From the NCBI GenBank assembly GCA_034522175.1, contig JAXHLQ010000001.1, positions 124,001-188,000 on the forward strand: DNA of 64,000 bases. Direction: 5' to 3'. Source of the DNA: JAIPDZ01 sp034522175 (GTDB lineage: Bacteria; Desulfobacterota; DSM-4660; Desulfatiglandales; Desulfatiglandaceae). The notes under the pieces are model-generated. The model was given only the letters and a program-made list of their open reading frames with translations. It had not been told where the DNA came from and made no database searches. Within the stretch, counting starts at the first letter, position 1. Every line of letters starts with the position of its first letter. The position numbers and the translations under genes were made by a program. Below are positions 56,583 to 64,000 of the stretch, one piece after another.

Positions 56583-58127
56583 TTGGAACTGCCGGAGATC
56601 ATCACCGAGGTTCAGAGCCTGGGCGTCAAGCTGCCCGAGGGCGGCGTGCACCGTAAAGGGGGTGCAGGTCCGGCCGAGGCCGGCTCTTTGGTGATTTCCG
56701 GCATTGCGGTAAGCGTGCCTGCCAGCAGTCCCTTTGTCTCCCGATCGCCATACGTGTTGAAAACGGTTGCTGACGACCTGTTTCTCTTCAAGGGCGATGA
56801 GAATGTTGTGCCCGTAACGCTGGTGCCGCGCCCGCGGTTTTATGATGGAAAAACCGCTGAGGGCGTACCCTGTTCACAGATCGCCCTCTTGCACGGCACC
56901 GACTGTCTCGCCTCTTCGGTGCTTCAGACCTGCATCCACTGGCATCCTAAGACCAGATGCCGGTTCTGCGGAATCGAACTCTCTTTAAAGAACCAGCAAA
57001 CCATACCGGTGAAATCCCCGGGTCAGCTCGCAGAGACAGCCGTGAAGGCCAGGGCGCTCGACGCGGTACGGCACGTGGTCCTCACCACCGGAACCGGTGA
57101 GCCGCCCGGAAGTGAATTATCCCTCATAAAGGCGGCATCCGCGGCCATCAAGAAGGTAGCCGCTCTTCCCATACACGCCCAGTTTCTCCCGCCGGCCCAT
57201 GGCGGCGACCTTTCCGGGCGATTTCAGGCACTGAAAACTGCTGGGGTGGACACCGTCGGCATCCACATCGAAACCTTCGATTTAAATCTTTTAGAAACAG
57301 TGGCTCCCATGAAGGCCGCCCTGGGCCTGAAACGCTTTGAAGCGGCCTGGGAAGCGGCCGTGGCCGTATTCGGACCCAATCAGGTGAGCAGCTTCCTCAT
57401 TGCGGGCCTGGGAGAGGCACCCGAATCCCTGGTCCAGGGGAGTGAATATCTCGCGGACCGGGGGGTGTATCCCTTCGTGGTGCCCCTGCGCCCCATCCCC
57501 GGCTCCCTCATGGCCGATGCACAGCCCCCGGACCCGGACACCATGAAGACCATCTATGACACGGTGAGCCGTATCCTGGCGGGAAAAGGACTCGCCGCCG
57601 CTCAGAGCCTGGCGGGGTGCGTCCGATGCGGGGCCTGTTCCGCCCTCCCCGCCTATGAACGCCGCCGGCAGGCCCTGGTGTGCCACCCGTCCCGAACGCC
57701 CCAGGAGCTGGATGCGGCCTTCGCCATCCGCGAAACCGTATTCGTTCAGGAGCAGCAGCTTTTTGAGACCTCTGATCGGGATGCCCATGATCAGAAGAGC
57801 ATCCATCTCGTGGCCAAGCAGGGCCATGAGGTGATCGGCACCGTGCGGGTGTTCCCTGCGGGGGACGGCAACGGGCACTGGATCGGCGGAAGGCTGGCCG
57901 TCAAAAAGGGGCTCAGGTCCTCAGGGGCCGGGGAGCTTCTGGTGAAACATGCGGTGTCGTGCGTCAAAGACCAGGGCTGCACCCGGTTCACGGCCCACAT
58001 TCAGGCGGAAAACGTCCCCTTTTTTGAACAGTTGGGATGGCGGGGCATCGAACCGGTGGCCCCCCATTTCGGCAGACCGCACCAGCTCATGGCGGCGGAT
58101 CTGGAAACCGGAGGGATCGACTCCTGA
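56583..58127 (+). CDS. Radical SAM - N-acetyltransferase fusion (MSMEG_0568/0567-like)
   Basis: A 514-residue protein. Residues about 1-360 match the MSMEG_0568-type radical SAM family, with the cluster cysteines in TCIHWHPKTRCRFCGIEL. The spacing is C-x8-C-x2-C, wider than the usual C-x3-C-x2-C. AVRHVVLTTGTGEPPGSELS and PFVVPLRPIPGSLM follow, then a cysteine group GCVRCGACSALPAYERR. Residues about 365-514 are a GNAT domain (FAIRETVFVQEQQLFE, VIGTVRVFP, LAVKKGLRSSGAGELLVKHA) like MSMEG_0567/Sll0786. In cyanobacteria and actinobacteria these are separate proteins of the nitrilase (Nit1C) cluster. The start is TTG 56583 behind GGAGGACC. Confidence 0.8.
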   Translation: MELPEIITEVQSLGVKLPEGGVHRKGGAGPAEAGSLVISGIAVSVPASSPFVSRSPYVLKTVADDLFLFKGDENVVPVTLVPRPRFYDGKTAEGVPCSQIALLHGTDCLASSVLQTCIHWHPKTRCRFCGIELSLKNQQTIPVKSPGQLAETAVKARALDAVRHVVLTTGTGEPPGSELSLIKAASAAIKKVAALPIHAQFLPPAHGGDLSGRFQALKTAGVDTVGIHIETFDLNLLETVAPMKAALGLKRFEAAWEAAVAVFGPNQVSSFLIAGLGEAPESLVQGSEYLADRGVYPFVVPLRPIPGSLMADAQPPDPDTMKTIYDTVSRILAGKGLAAAQSLAGCVRCGACSALPAYERRRQALVCHPSRTPQELDAAFAIRETVFVQEQQLFETSDRDAHDQKSIHLVAKQGHEVIGTVRVFPAGDGNGHWIGGRLAVKKGLRSSGAGELLVKHAVSCVKDQGCTRFTAHIQAENVPFFEQLGWRGIEPVAPHFGRPHQLMAADLETGGIDS

Positions 58128-58131
58128 CGCC

Positions 58132-59136
58132 ATGGACCCATCGAAGATAGCATTAGCAGCACTCAGAGAGAAAACCCGGACCTATCTGGGCCTGGTGCGA
58201 AAGCGGCCCATTGAGGAGATCCATGAGAAGTTGCTGCGTCACGGGGTGGCCGGCCCCCACCTCCCAAACTACGGGGATGATGCGGCGGTGATTCCCTTCG
58301 GGGACCAGTACCTTCTCTTTGCCGCCGACGGCATGATGACCGCTCTACTGGTGAATGAACCCTATGCCGCGGGCAAGGCCTCGGTCATGGTCACGGTCAA
58401 TGACGTCTATTCCATGGGAGGAAAACCCATTGCCATGGTTAATGTCCTGGCCAGCGGGGACGCGGCCCAGAGGACCCGGATCATCCAAGGCATCCGGAAG
58501 GGATGTGAAAAACTGAATGTCCCCATGGTGGGCGGCCACCTCCATCCGGATGCGCCGTCTGATACCCCGTCCCTCTCCGTGGCCATCCTGGGACAGGCCC
58601 GTCACCTGTTGCGAAGCCACCTGGCCAGGCCGGGAGATGATCTTATGTTTGCGGCCGATCTCGACGGCCGGGCCGGATGCGCCTCGGTGGTGAGCTGGGA
58701 CGCCAACTCCGGCAAGTCCACCACCCAACTGCTCCACCGCATGGAGGCCCTCCCCATCGTTGCGGAGAACCAGTGGGCCCATGCCTGCAAGGACGTGAGC
58801 AATGCGGGCCTCCTGGGCACCGCAGCCATCATGATGGAGAACTCGGGGAGGGGAGCCGTCATTGATGTACCGGCCATCCCCTGCCCTCCGCAACTCAGCC
58901 TTTTGGAATGGATCGTTTCCTTTCAGAGCTTTGGATTCATCCTCTCCGTCCCGCCGCAACACACCCAATCCGTCATCGACCTGTTTCACGATCGGTCCAT
59001 AGCGGCCGCGGTCGTGGGATCGGTTACCCAAGACCGCAAGGTCTTTCTTCGCTTCGGATCAGAGACCGAATTGTTGTTTGACTTTGAAAGGGATAAGATT
59101 ACGGGCATCGTCTATCGCCCTGAAACCGAGGATTGA
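58132..59136 (+). CDS. AIR synthase-related protein (Sll0787-like)
   Basis: A 334-residue PurM/SelD-type fold, beginning 4 bases after the previous stop at ATG 58132. It has NYGDDAAVIPFGDQYLLFAA with two aspartates for metal-ATP, NDVYSMGGKPIAMVNVLASG, VPMVGGHLHPDAPSDTPSLS and GDDLMFAADLDGRAG. These are the motifs of the ATP-binding half of AIR synthase, thiamine-phosphate kinase and HypE. Sll0787-type members occur in the same Nit1C cluster as the preceding gene. The substrate is unknown. Another frame is open upstream of the start but reads through the previous gene. Confidence 0.83.
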   Translation: MDPSKIALAALREKTRTYLGLVRKRPIEEIHEKLLRHGVAGPHLPNYGDDAAVIPFGDQYLLFAADGMMTALLVNEPYAAGKASVMVTVNDVYSMGGKPIAMVNVLASGDAAQRTRIIQGIRKGCEKLNVPMVGGHLHPDAPSDTPSLSVAILGQARHLLRSHLARPGDDLMFAADLDGRAGCASVVSWDANSGKSTTQLLHRMEALPIVAENQWAHACKDVSNAGLLGTAAIMMENSGRGAVIDVPAIPCPPQLSLLEWIVSFQSFGFILSVPPQHTQSVIDLFHDRSIAAAVVGSVTQDRKVFLRFGSETELLFDFERDKITGIVYRPETED

Positions 59137-59154
59137 TACCTGCTCAAAGAGTGG

Positions 59155-59239
59155 TTTCGCGCAGAGACGCTGAGCGCGCTGAGAAAGGTCTTTTCGCTGT
59201 CTTTTACTTACCTTTGCGCGCTTTGCGGCTTTGCGTGAG
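59155..59239. repeat. 85-bp dispersed repeat, copy A
   Basis: It begins TTTCGCGCAGAGACGC and ends GCGGCTTTGCGTGAG. The complement of the end matches the start at about 11 of 14 positions. A second copy of exactly the same length and orientation lies at 62409-62493, with conserved ends and a variable centre. This copy overlaps the 3' end of the RNA helicase gene and provides its last codons and stop. Confidence 0.8.
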
Positions 59240-60722
59240 ATTTAGTGGGACTTCGACGTGGGGTTTTGCCAGGTCTCCGATTTGTTCGCCGCTTCCCGGC
59301 CCGGGCCGGCGGACGCTTTATGGCCGGTCGTTTACTGACCTCCGGCGGCGGGAGTTCCAGGAGAGAGGGGTCCGGCTGAACGCAGTTCAGGGGGGTGCCG
59401 AGGTATTTCTCGATGTCGGGGATGTAAAAAGAATCCGCCTCACAGGCAAAACTCACGGAAATGCCGGTGGCGCCGGCGCGTCCGGTGCGCCCGATACGAT
59501 GCACATAATCCTCCGGGGACCGGGGCAGCGTGAAATTGACCACGTGACTAATCCCCTCCACATGAAGACCCCGAGCCGCCACATCCGTGGCCACCAGCAC
59601 CTCAATCTTTCCGTTGCGGAAATCCTCAAGGGTCCGGATGCGCTTTTTCTGCGGGACATCGCCTGAAAGCACCGCACACTCGATACGATATTGCCTCAGG
59701 CGATCCGCCAGCCGGGTGGTCTGATCCTTTCGGTTGGTAAAAACCAGGACCCGGTGCAGCTTCTCTTTTCGGATCAAATTCAAAAGCAGGGCGAATTTTT
59801 CCTCAACCGTGACAATGTAAACCCATTGATTGACCGATTCCGCCACCACGTGCTCCGGTTCGATCTCCACTCGAATCGGGTCCCGGGTCCATTGCTGGGC
59901 TAGCCGCTCCACCTCCGGGGTCAGAGTGGCGCTGAAGAACATGGTCTGCCGCTTTTCTTTGGGCGGGGTGCTGCCTACGATCATCCGCACATCCGGAATA
60001 AACCCCATGTCCAGCATGCGATCCGCTTCGTCGATGACGAGAATCTCCACCTGATTGAGATGGAGCCGTTTCTGCCTCTGAAAATCAAGCAACCGCCCAG
60101 GCGTGGCGATCACGATATCAATGGGCTTTCCCGCCAGACGCTTTTTCTGTTTTTCATAATCCAGACCGCCGAAGATGGCCTGGATCTCGACCTGGGTGTG
60201 CTTTCCCATGAGCCGGGCGTCCTTTTCGATCTGAAGCACCAGTTCCCGGGTGGGAGCGAGGATCAGCACACGGGGCGTACCCGGACGGCGCTTTCCCTCT
60301 ACGGGGTGATTCAAAAGCCGGTGATAAATGTCGATCAGAAAGGCGGCGGTCTTCCCGGTGCCTGTCTGTGCCTGCCCGGTGGTGTCCGAGCCCTGAAGGG
60401 CCTTCGGGAGTATCTCCGCCTGAATGGGGGTGCAATATTCAAAGCCCTGGTCCGAGATGGCCCGCATGATGACCGGCGACAGATCCAGATCGTGGAAGCG
60501 GAGCCGCCCTTCTTCCGGGGGCACATCAAACTGGGAAAGATCCCAGTCGGGTGCTTCGGCCGTTGTGTTCTTTATCCGAGGTGCCCTTTGGGAGTTCCGT
60601 GAACGGACCGATTCGCGTCCTGACTTTCGGGAAGGCGAATCAGAGGTGTCGTTTGAAGGCGTCTCTTGTGCAGTGGGTGCTGCGGGTTGAGGTCGAGGTT
60701 TTAAACCGAACAGTGATGCCAA
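59208..60722 (-). CDS. DEAD-box RNA helicase (RhlE-like)
   Basis: A 504-residue helicase. It shows YCTPIQAEILPKALQGSD (Q motif), AQTGTGKTAAFLIDI (motif I), IVIATPGRLLDFQRQ (motif Ib), ILVIDEADRMLDMGF (motif II), MFFSATL (motif III), VLVATDVAARGLHVEG (motif V) and YVHRIGRTGRAGATG (motif VI). The N-terminal 60 residues and the C-terminal tail (KRPPARAGKRRTNRRPGKTP) are basic and low-complexity, as in RhlE proteins that bind ribosomal or structured RNA. The start is TTG 60722, behind AAAGGA. The stop falls inside a dispersed repeat (59155-59239), so the last ten codons derive from it. Confidence 0.92.
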   Translation of the reverse strand: MASLFGLKPRPQPAAPTAQETPSNDTSDSPSRKSGRESVRSRNSQRAPRIKNTTAEAPDWDLSQFDVPPEEGRLRFHDLDLSPVIMRAISDQGFEYCTPIQAEILPKALQGSDTTGQAQTGTGKTAAFLIDIYHRLLNHPVEGKRRPGTPRVLILAPTRELVLQIEKDARLMGKHTQVEIQAIFGGLDYEKQKKRLAGKPIDIVIATPGRLLDFQRQKRLHLNQVEILVIDEADRMLDMGFIPDVRMIVGSTPPKEKRQTMFFSATLTPEVERLAQQWTRDPIRVEIEPEHVVAESVNQWVYIVTVEEKFALLLNLIRKEKLHRVLVFTNRKDQTTRLADRLRQYRIECAVLSGDVPQKKRIRTLEDFRNGKIEVLVATDVAARGLHVEGISHVVNFTLPRSPEDYVHRIGRTGRAGATGISVSFACEADSFYIPDIEKYLGTPLNCVQPDPSLLELPPPEVSKRPAIKRPPARAGKRRTNRRPGKTPRRSPTKSHAKPQSAQR

Positions 60723-61095
60723 TGAATGTCCTTTCTGTTGCTGCGGTGATCATGGGTGCCGATCCTGAGATAAGCGCTTTTAACTTTAAACGATATTTGT
60801 CAATTAGGATAAATCTTTATTTACTGAAAGTCAACCATTGTTCCCTTCCCCTTCCATCCGTTGAGCGAACCGCGGGTCCATCGGCATGAGACTTTTCTCG
60901 CAAAAAGTATAGGTAGAGCGTCTTTCATCTTGAAGGACGTCGATAGAATCATGTATCCACAGTACACCGCCGTGGGCTGCGACGCGATTTTCACCTGTTG
61001 CCATCAAATCGCGGCATTTGCATACCTGAAGAGCGGTCAATCGGACACACATGAAAGCGGAATCGTCATGGCATGTTCTCAGACGAGCGTATCAA
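60723..61095. other. Intergenic stretch between divergent genes
   Basis: This 373-bp region separates the divergent helicase and MFS genes. The central 60770-60840 part is AT-rich and probably holds promoters. A TTGACA box occurs on the minus strand near 60811-60816, but no good -10 box follows at 16-18 bases. No protein-coding frame with a ribosome-binding site or recognisable product was found. Confidence 0.4.
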
Positions 61096-62322
61096 ATGAC
61101 CATTTCCGACACTGAAAAATGGGGCAGCATCGCCCTCCTGGTCATCGCAGAGATCCTTATTTTTGGACTCTGGTTTTCCGCCTCCGCCACCCTGCCCCAA
61201 ATGACCGCACAATGGCGGCTCAGCAATGCCGCCCAATCCTGGATGACCATGAGCGTTCAAGTGGGCTTTGTGGCGGGCGCGCTCATCATTGCCTTCTCGA
61301 ACCTGGCCGACCGTGTGCCGCCTCATCGCCTGATCGCGGCCTGTGCTTTGGGCGGCGCCGCGGCCAACGCGGGTATCGCCCTCGTGGACCATGCCCCCAC
61401 CCTCGTCTTCCTGCTCCGCTTTTCTACCGGCACGGCGCTCGCCGGGACCTATCCGCCGGGCATGAAGCTCGCGGCCACCTGGTGCCAGGAAAACCGGGGG
61501 CTGGGGATCGGTCTGGTGGTGGGCGGGACGGTTCTCGGGAATGCCGTCCCCCACCTCCTCAATGGCTTTCCGCTTTTGAGCGCAGACGGCATGCCGCCCT
61601 GGCGGGCCATTATTCTGGGCACCTCCGCCTTGGCCGCCCTCGGGGCGGCGGTGGTGGGCATCTCGGTCAAGGAAGGGCCTTATCTGACCGGCATGGCGCC
61701 CTTCAACTGGCGGTTTGCGGGCCGGGTGCTGCGACACCGGCCCACCCGGCTGGCCAATTTCGGATATCTCGGTCACATGTGGGAACTCTTCAGCATGTGG
61801 ACATGGGTGCCGGTCTTCCTGATCCTCAGCTTTGACGAGGCCGGCTGGAGCACCGCGGCGGCGCGCATGGCCGGATTCGCAGCCATCGCCGCAGGGGCTT
61901 TCAGCAGTGTGGCTGCAGGCCTTTTGGCCGATCGTTTCGGCCGATCATATGTGACGGTGGGCAGTCTGATCCTGTCGGGGGCATGCACCCTGTGCGCGGG
62001 GTTTTTCTTCGCCGCTCCGGGCCTTCTGACAATTCTCTGCGTGGTCTGGGGAGCGGCCGTGGTGGCGGACAGCGCTCAGTTCAGCGCCGCCGTCAGCGAG
62101 CTCACGGATCCCCGGTATGTGGGCACGGCCCTCACCGTTCAGACCACCCTGGGATTCCTGCTGACCCTGGTCTCCATCCGCATCATCCCGGCGCTCGCCG
62201 ATATCATCGGCTGGGAATGGGTATTTGTGGTTCTGGCCCCGGGCCCGGCCTTCGGCATCTGGAGTATGCTGAAACTGCGCCGCACCCCCGAAGCCACGCG
62301 CATGGCATCGGGACATCGGTGA
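61096..62322 (+). CDS. MFS transporter
   Basis: A 408-residue major facilitator superfamily permease with about 12 hydrophobic segments. It begins TISDTEKWGSIALLVIAEIL and carries AFSNLADRVPPHRLIAACAL (loop 2-3 motif A region) and SVAAGLLADRFGRSYVTVGS (second-half copy). I start at ATG 61096; the frame is open to 61051 but those residues do not fit the family. The substrate is not evident. The gene is monocistronic as far as can be seen. Confidence 0.88.
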   Translation: MTISDTEKWGSIALLVIAEILIFGLWFSASATLPQMTAQWRLSNAAQSWMTMSVQVGFVAGALIIAFSNLADRVPPHRLIAACALGGAAANAGIALVDHAPTLVFLLRFSTGTALAGTYPPGMKLAATWCQENRGLGIGLVVGGTVLGNAVPHLLNGFPLLSADGMPPWRAIILGTSALAALGAAVVGISVKEGPYLTGMAPFNWRFAGRVLRHRPTRLANFGYLGHMWELFSMWTWVPVFLILSFDEAGWSTAAARMAGFAAIAAGAFSSVAAGLLADRFGRSYVTVGSLILSGACTLCAGFFFAAPGLLTILCVVWGAAVVADSAQFSAAVSELTDPRYVGTALTVQTTLGFLLTLVSIRIIPALADIIGWEWVFVVLAPGPAFGIWSMLKLRRTPEATRMASGHR

Positions 62323-62408
62323 GAAGGGCTTTTACATCTACATGGTCTGGTTTCGGGGGGAACATCTTTCCAGTAACACAAACGTTGGGAGTCCCACAAA
62401 AAGTATGT

Positions 62409-62493
62409 TTTCGCGCAGGGACGCAGGGACGCAGAGAAAAAACTATATTAATTTTAAACACTTACCTTTGCGTTCTTTGCGGCTTTGCGTGAG
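62409..62493. repeat. 85-bp dispersed repeat, copy B
   Basis: The same length and orientation as the copy at 59155-59239. The left end TTTCGCGCAGGGACGC and the right end ACTTACCTTTGCG...CTTTGCGGCTTTGCGTGAG are conserved, while the centre is AT-rich and different. It lies in the noncoding gap between the MFS and thioesterase genes. Similar CGCAGAG/CTTTGCG repeats are, to my knowledge, widespread in Desulfobacterota and some other phyla. Confidence 0.8.
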
Positions 62494-62579
62494 TCCCGCA
62501 GGGCGGGATTGATTTTTTAAGAATGCATCAAACGTTGAAATGTAAAACATAAACGCGTTAAATACATCGCAGTGCTGCC

Positions 62580-63446
62580 ATGACGAAAAACAACGACAGA
62601 TCCGTCTTTGCCGAGGGGTACCCGCCGCCCCATCACATGTTGAGGGACCTGGACGTCTCTTTGGAATTAAGAGACAGAGGCCCATCTTCCATCACGATAC
62701 CCGTGGTGCCGGAAATATGCACGGACCGTGGCGGCGTTCAGGCGGGTATCCTGGCCACGCTCATCGATATATTGGGGGGCGCCCTCTCCATTCGGGCCGT
62801 GGATCCTGACTGGGCCGCCACCGCCGACCTGACGGTGTACACCACCGGACAGGCGACATCCGGGCGGGTCTCGGTGGCCGGATCGCTATTGCGGGCCGGC
62901 AACACCATGCTCGTCGTGGAACTGAACATCCTCAACGAAACAGGTTTCTCTCCAGGGAAATGGGCATCCATCGGAGGGGGATGGATTTCCTTCGCCCGCC
63001 TCCCCCGCAGAGACGACACCATCCGGATCGATTTCCGTTCAGATTCAGCAGACCGATATCGTTTTGCCGTTGAGGGCTCCGGCCTCAAGCGGCCCTATTT
63101 GGAAGCCATCGGCGCCCACATACTGGATGAAGCAAGGGGCGTGGTCGAGCTCCCCATGAGCGACTACCTGCGCAACAGCTTCGGCGCCCTTCAGGGCGGG
63201 ATATTGGCCGTTCTGGCGGACGCATCCGGGCAATGTGCGGCCCGGACCGCGACCGGACGGTCCATGGTCACACGGGATCTCGGGATTCATTATCTCTCCC
63301 AGGGGAAAACCGGCCCCTTCAGAACCCAAGCTACGGTCATTCGGGTCACCGAAGAGACGGTCCTGAGCCGGGTTGAGGTCATCGATACGGGCGCCGCCAA
63401 CCGTGTCGTGGCGCTGGCAACGAACACCGCAATCCATGGGTCGTGA
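62580..63446 (+). CDS. Double-hotdog thioesterase-like protein
   Basis: A 288-residue protein made of two hotdog domains. The first has TDRGGVQAGILATLIDILGG and RAVDPDWAATADLTVYTTGQ. The second has NSFGALQGGILAVLADASGQ and RSMVTRDLGIHYLSQGKTGP. Both carry the G-x-x-x-x-x-x-D pattern with an aspartate of the PaaI/acyl-CoA thioesterase type. It probably hydrolyses acyl-CoA or binds it; the substrate is unknown. The start at ATG 62580 fits the family, but the upstream CAGTGCTGCC gives only a weak ribosome site. Confidence 0.78.
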   Translation: MTKNNDRSVFAEGYPPPHHMLRDLDVSLELRDRGPSSITIPVVPEICTDRGGVQAGILATLIDILGGALSIRAVDPDWAATADLTVYTTGQATSGRVSVAGSLLRAGNTMLVVELNILNETGFSPGKWASIGGGWISFARLPRRDDTIRIDFRSDSADRYRFAVEGSGLKRPYLEAIGAHILDEARGVVELPMSDYLRNSFGALQGGILAVLADASGQCAARTATGRSMVTRDLGIHYLSQGKTGPFRTQATVIRVTEETVLSRVEVIDTGAANRVVALATNTAIHGS

Positions 63447-63704
63447 GCATAGAGCGATTTCTACGCCTCCTGGTTTAAAATACACATTTCTTGGCCGAGG
63501 AGTAGGCCATGGACAATAACTGAATTTTCAAAGAGCGTCCCGCTCCCCCACAGCGGGGATGCAATGAGGATTGATCTTGAATAATATGATCTGTTCATTC
63601 TTGACAACGGGACTTGGCATGGCACACTACAGGCGACATTCGACACATCTGCCGTGTACTTGGTGACATAGCGGAAATTTGAACCCTCGACACAGGACCT
63701 ATCT

Positions 63705-64000
63705 ATGCCCAAAAAAACTCAACCTACACAAAATAACCAAAAAGCCTGGGAAATGGCCGAATCGGAATACTCCAGCCTGTTTGCCTCCATGGCCGTTCCT
63801 TTTCTGTCGGAACCGATGACACTGGAGGAGATTCTTGAGGAGCTGGAGGCCATTATTGGGACCTGCTCCTGGTTTTACCCGGCATACCTGGAGCAGGGAA
63901 TCCGTCTGCTGGCCAACGGACATGAACAACAGGGGACCAGAAAGCTGGATGAAGGCTTCTGGCTCATGCTTAAACACTGCCCCCAGGAACAACTCATTCA
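63705..64000 (+). CDS. Partial hypothetical protein
   Basis: An open frame from ATG 63705 to the window edge, 98 codons with no stop. The product starts with a polar segment (KKTQPTQNNQKAWEMAESEY), then a leucine- and glutamate-rich helical part (MTLEEILEELEAIIGTCSWF) and ASN-GLY-HIS-GLU-GLN. It looks soluble and helical. No family is recognised from this fragment. The 258-bp gap before it contains a short GC hairpin (63539-63557) and no other gene. Confidence 0.6.
   Translation, partial: MPKKTQPTQNNQKAWEMAESEYSSLFASMAVPFLSEPMTLEEILEELEAIIGTCSWFYPAYLEQGIRLLANGHEQQGTRKLDEGFWLMLKHCPQEQLI

Overview
The window looks like chromosomal DNA of an anaerobic, probably sulfate-reducing member of the Desulfobacterota (former Deltaproteobacteria). 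This is inferred from the gene families: HdrD-like CCG-domain Fe-S proteins, multihaem cytochromes c, corrinoid methyltransferases with a RACo-type activator, an aldehyde:ferredoxin oxidoreductase-like protein, a B12-dependent acyl-CoA mutase and a probable selenoprotein. No rRNA, tRNA or CRISPR array was seen. More than 20 single-base frame breaks interrupt otherwise well-conserved genes between about 12 and 55 kb, mostly at homopolymers. I read most of them as sequence errors and describe those genes as single loci.

Layout. (1) 1-11.3 kb, minus strand: an ABC-transporter-dependent surface polysaccharide locus (wzm, wzt, five glycosyltransferase domains in four genes, and a coiled-coil methyltransferase with 60-bp tandem repeats that may cap the chain). 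(2) 11.4-14.6 kb: decayed toxin-antitoxin fragments, a UPF0261 (Tm-1-like) gene and small hypotheticals. (3) 14.7-18.3 kb, plus strand: a NodU carbamoyltransferase / SxtJ / DUF5989 cassette followed by DNA polymerase IV. (4) 18.5-24.3 kb: a phosphatase, a Yip1-like membrane protein, a Na+/Ca2+ exchanger, a UvrD-type helicase and a C_GCAxxG_C_C protein with an in-frame TGA in place of a conserved cysteine. (5) 24.4-45 kb: a TetR gene divergent from a two-subunit B12 acyl-CoA mutase, then a long minus-strand block. That block has a methyltransferase set resembling the MtoABCD O-demethylase system (MtrH-like, UroD-like, corrinoid protein, RACo activator, DUF6951, second UroD-like protein), a Liv-type ABC importer, a FAD oxidase with a CCG Fe-S partner, methylmalonate-semialdehyde dehydrogenase and a FadR-type regulator.

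(6) 45-59.1 kb, plus strand: about 14 closely spaced co-directional genes. They start with a ferredoxin, a short AOR-like protein lacking the usual cysteine cluster and a BPL_N/GATase-like protein. A hexahaem cytochrome, a cytochrome b, a heptahaem-NarI fusion and an HdrD-like protein follow, forming a probable trans-membrane electron conduit. The HdrD-like gene overlaps a nitrate/sulfonate/taurine-type ABC importer, and after that come an iron-sulfur flavoprotein, a radical SAM-acetyltransferase fusion and an AIR-synthase-like protein (parts of the Nit1C cluster, with no nitrilase visible). A 188-bp MITE-like element sits between the best promoter candidate and the first gene. (7) 59.2-64 kb: a RhlE-type RNA helicase, two 85-bp dispersed repeats, an MFS transporter, a double-hotdog thioesterase and a partial gene.

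Working model, inferred: a substrate taken up by the Liv importer is demethylated by the corrinoid system, with the methyl group passed to a folate carrier. The remaining carbon is oxidised by the FAD/Fe-S pair and the semialdehyde dehydrogenase, and acyl-CoA products may pass through the mutase. The multihaem module would handle electron exchange with the quinone pool or periplasm.
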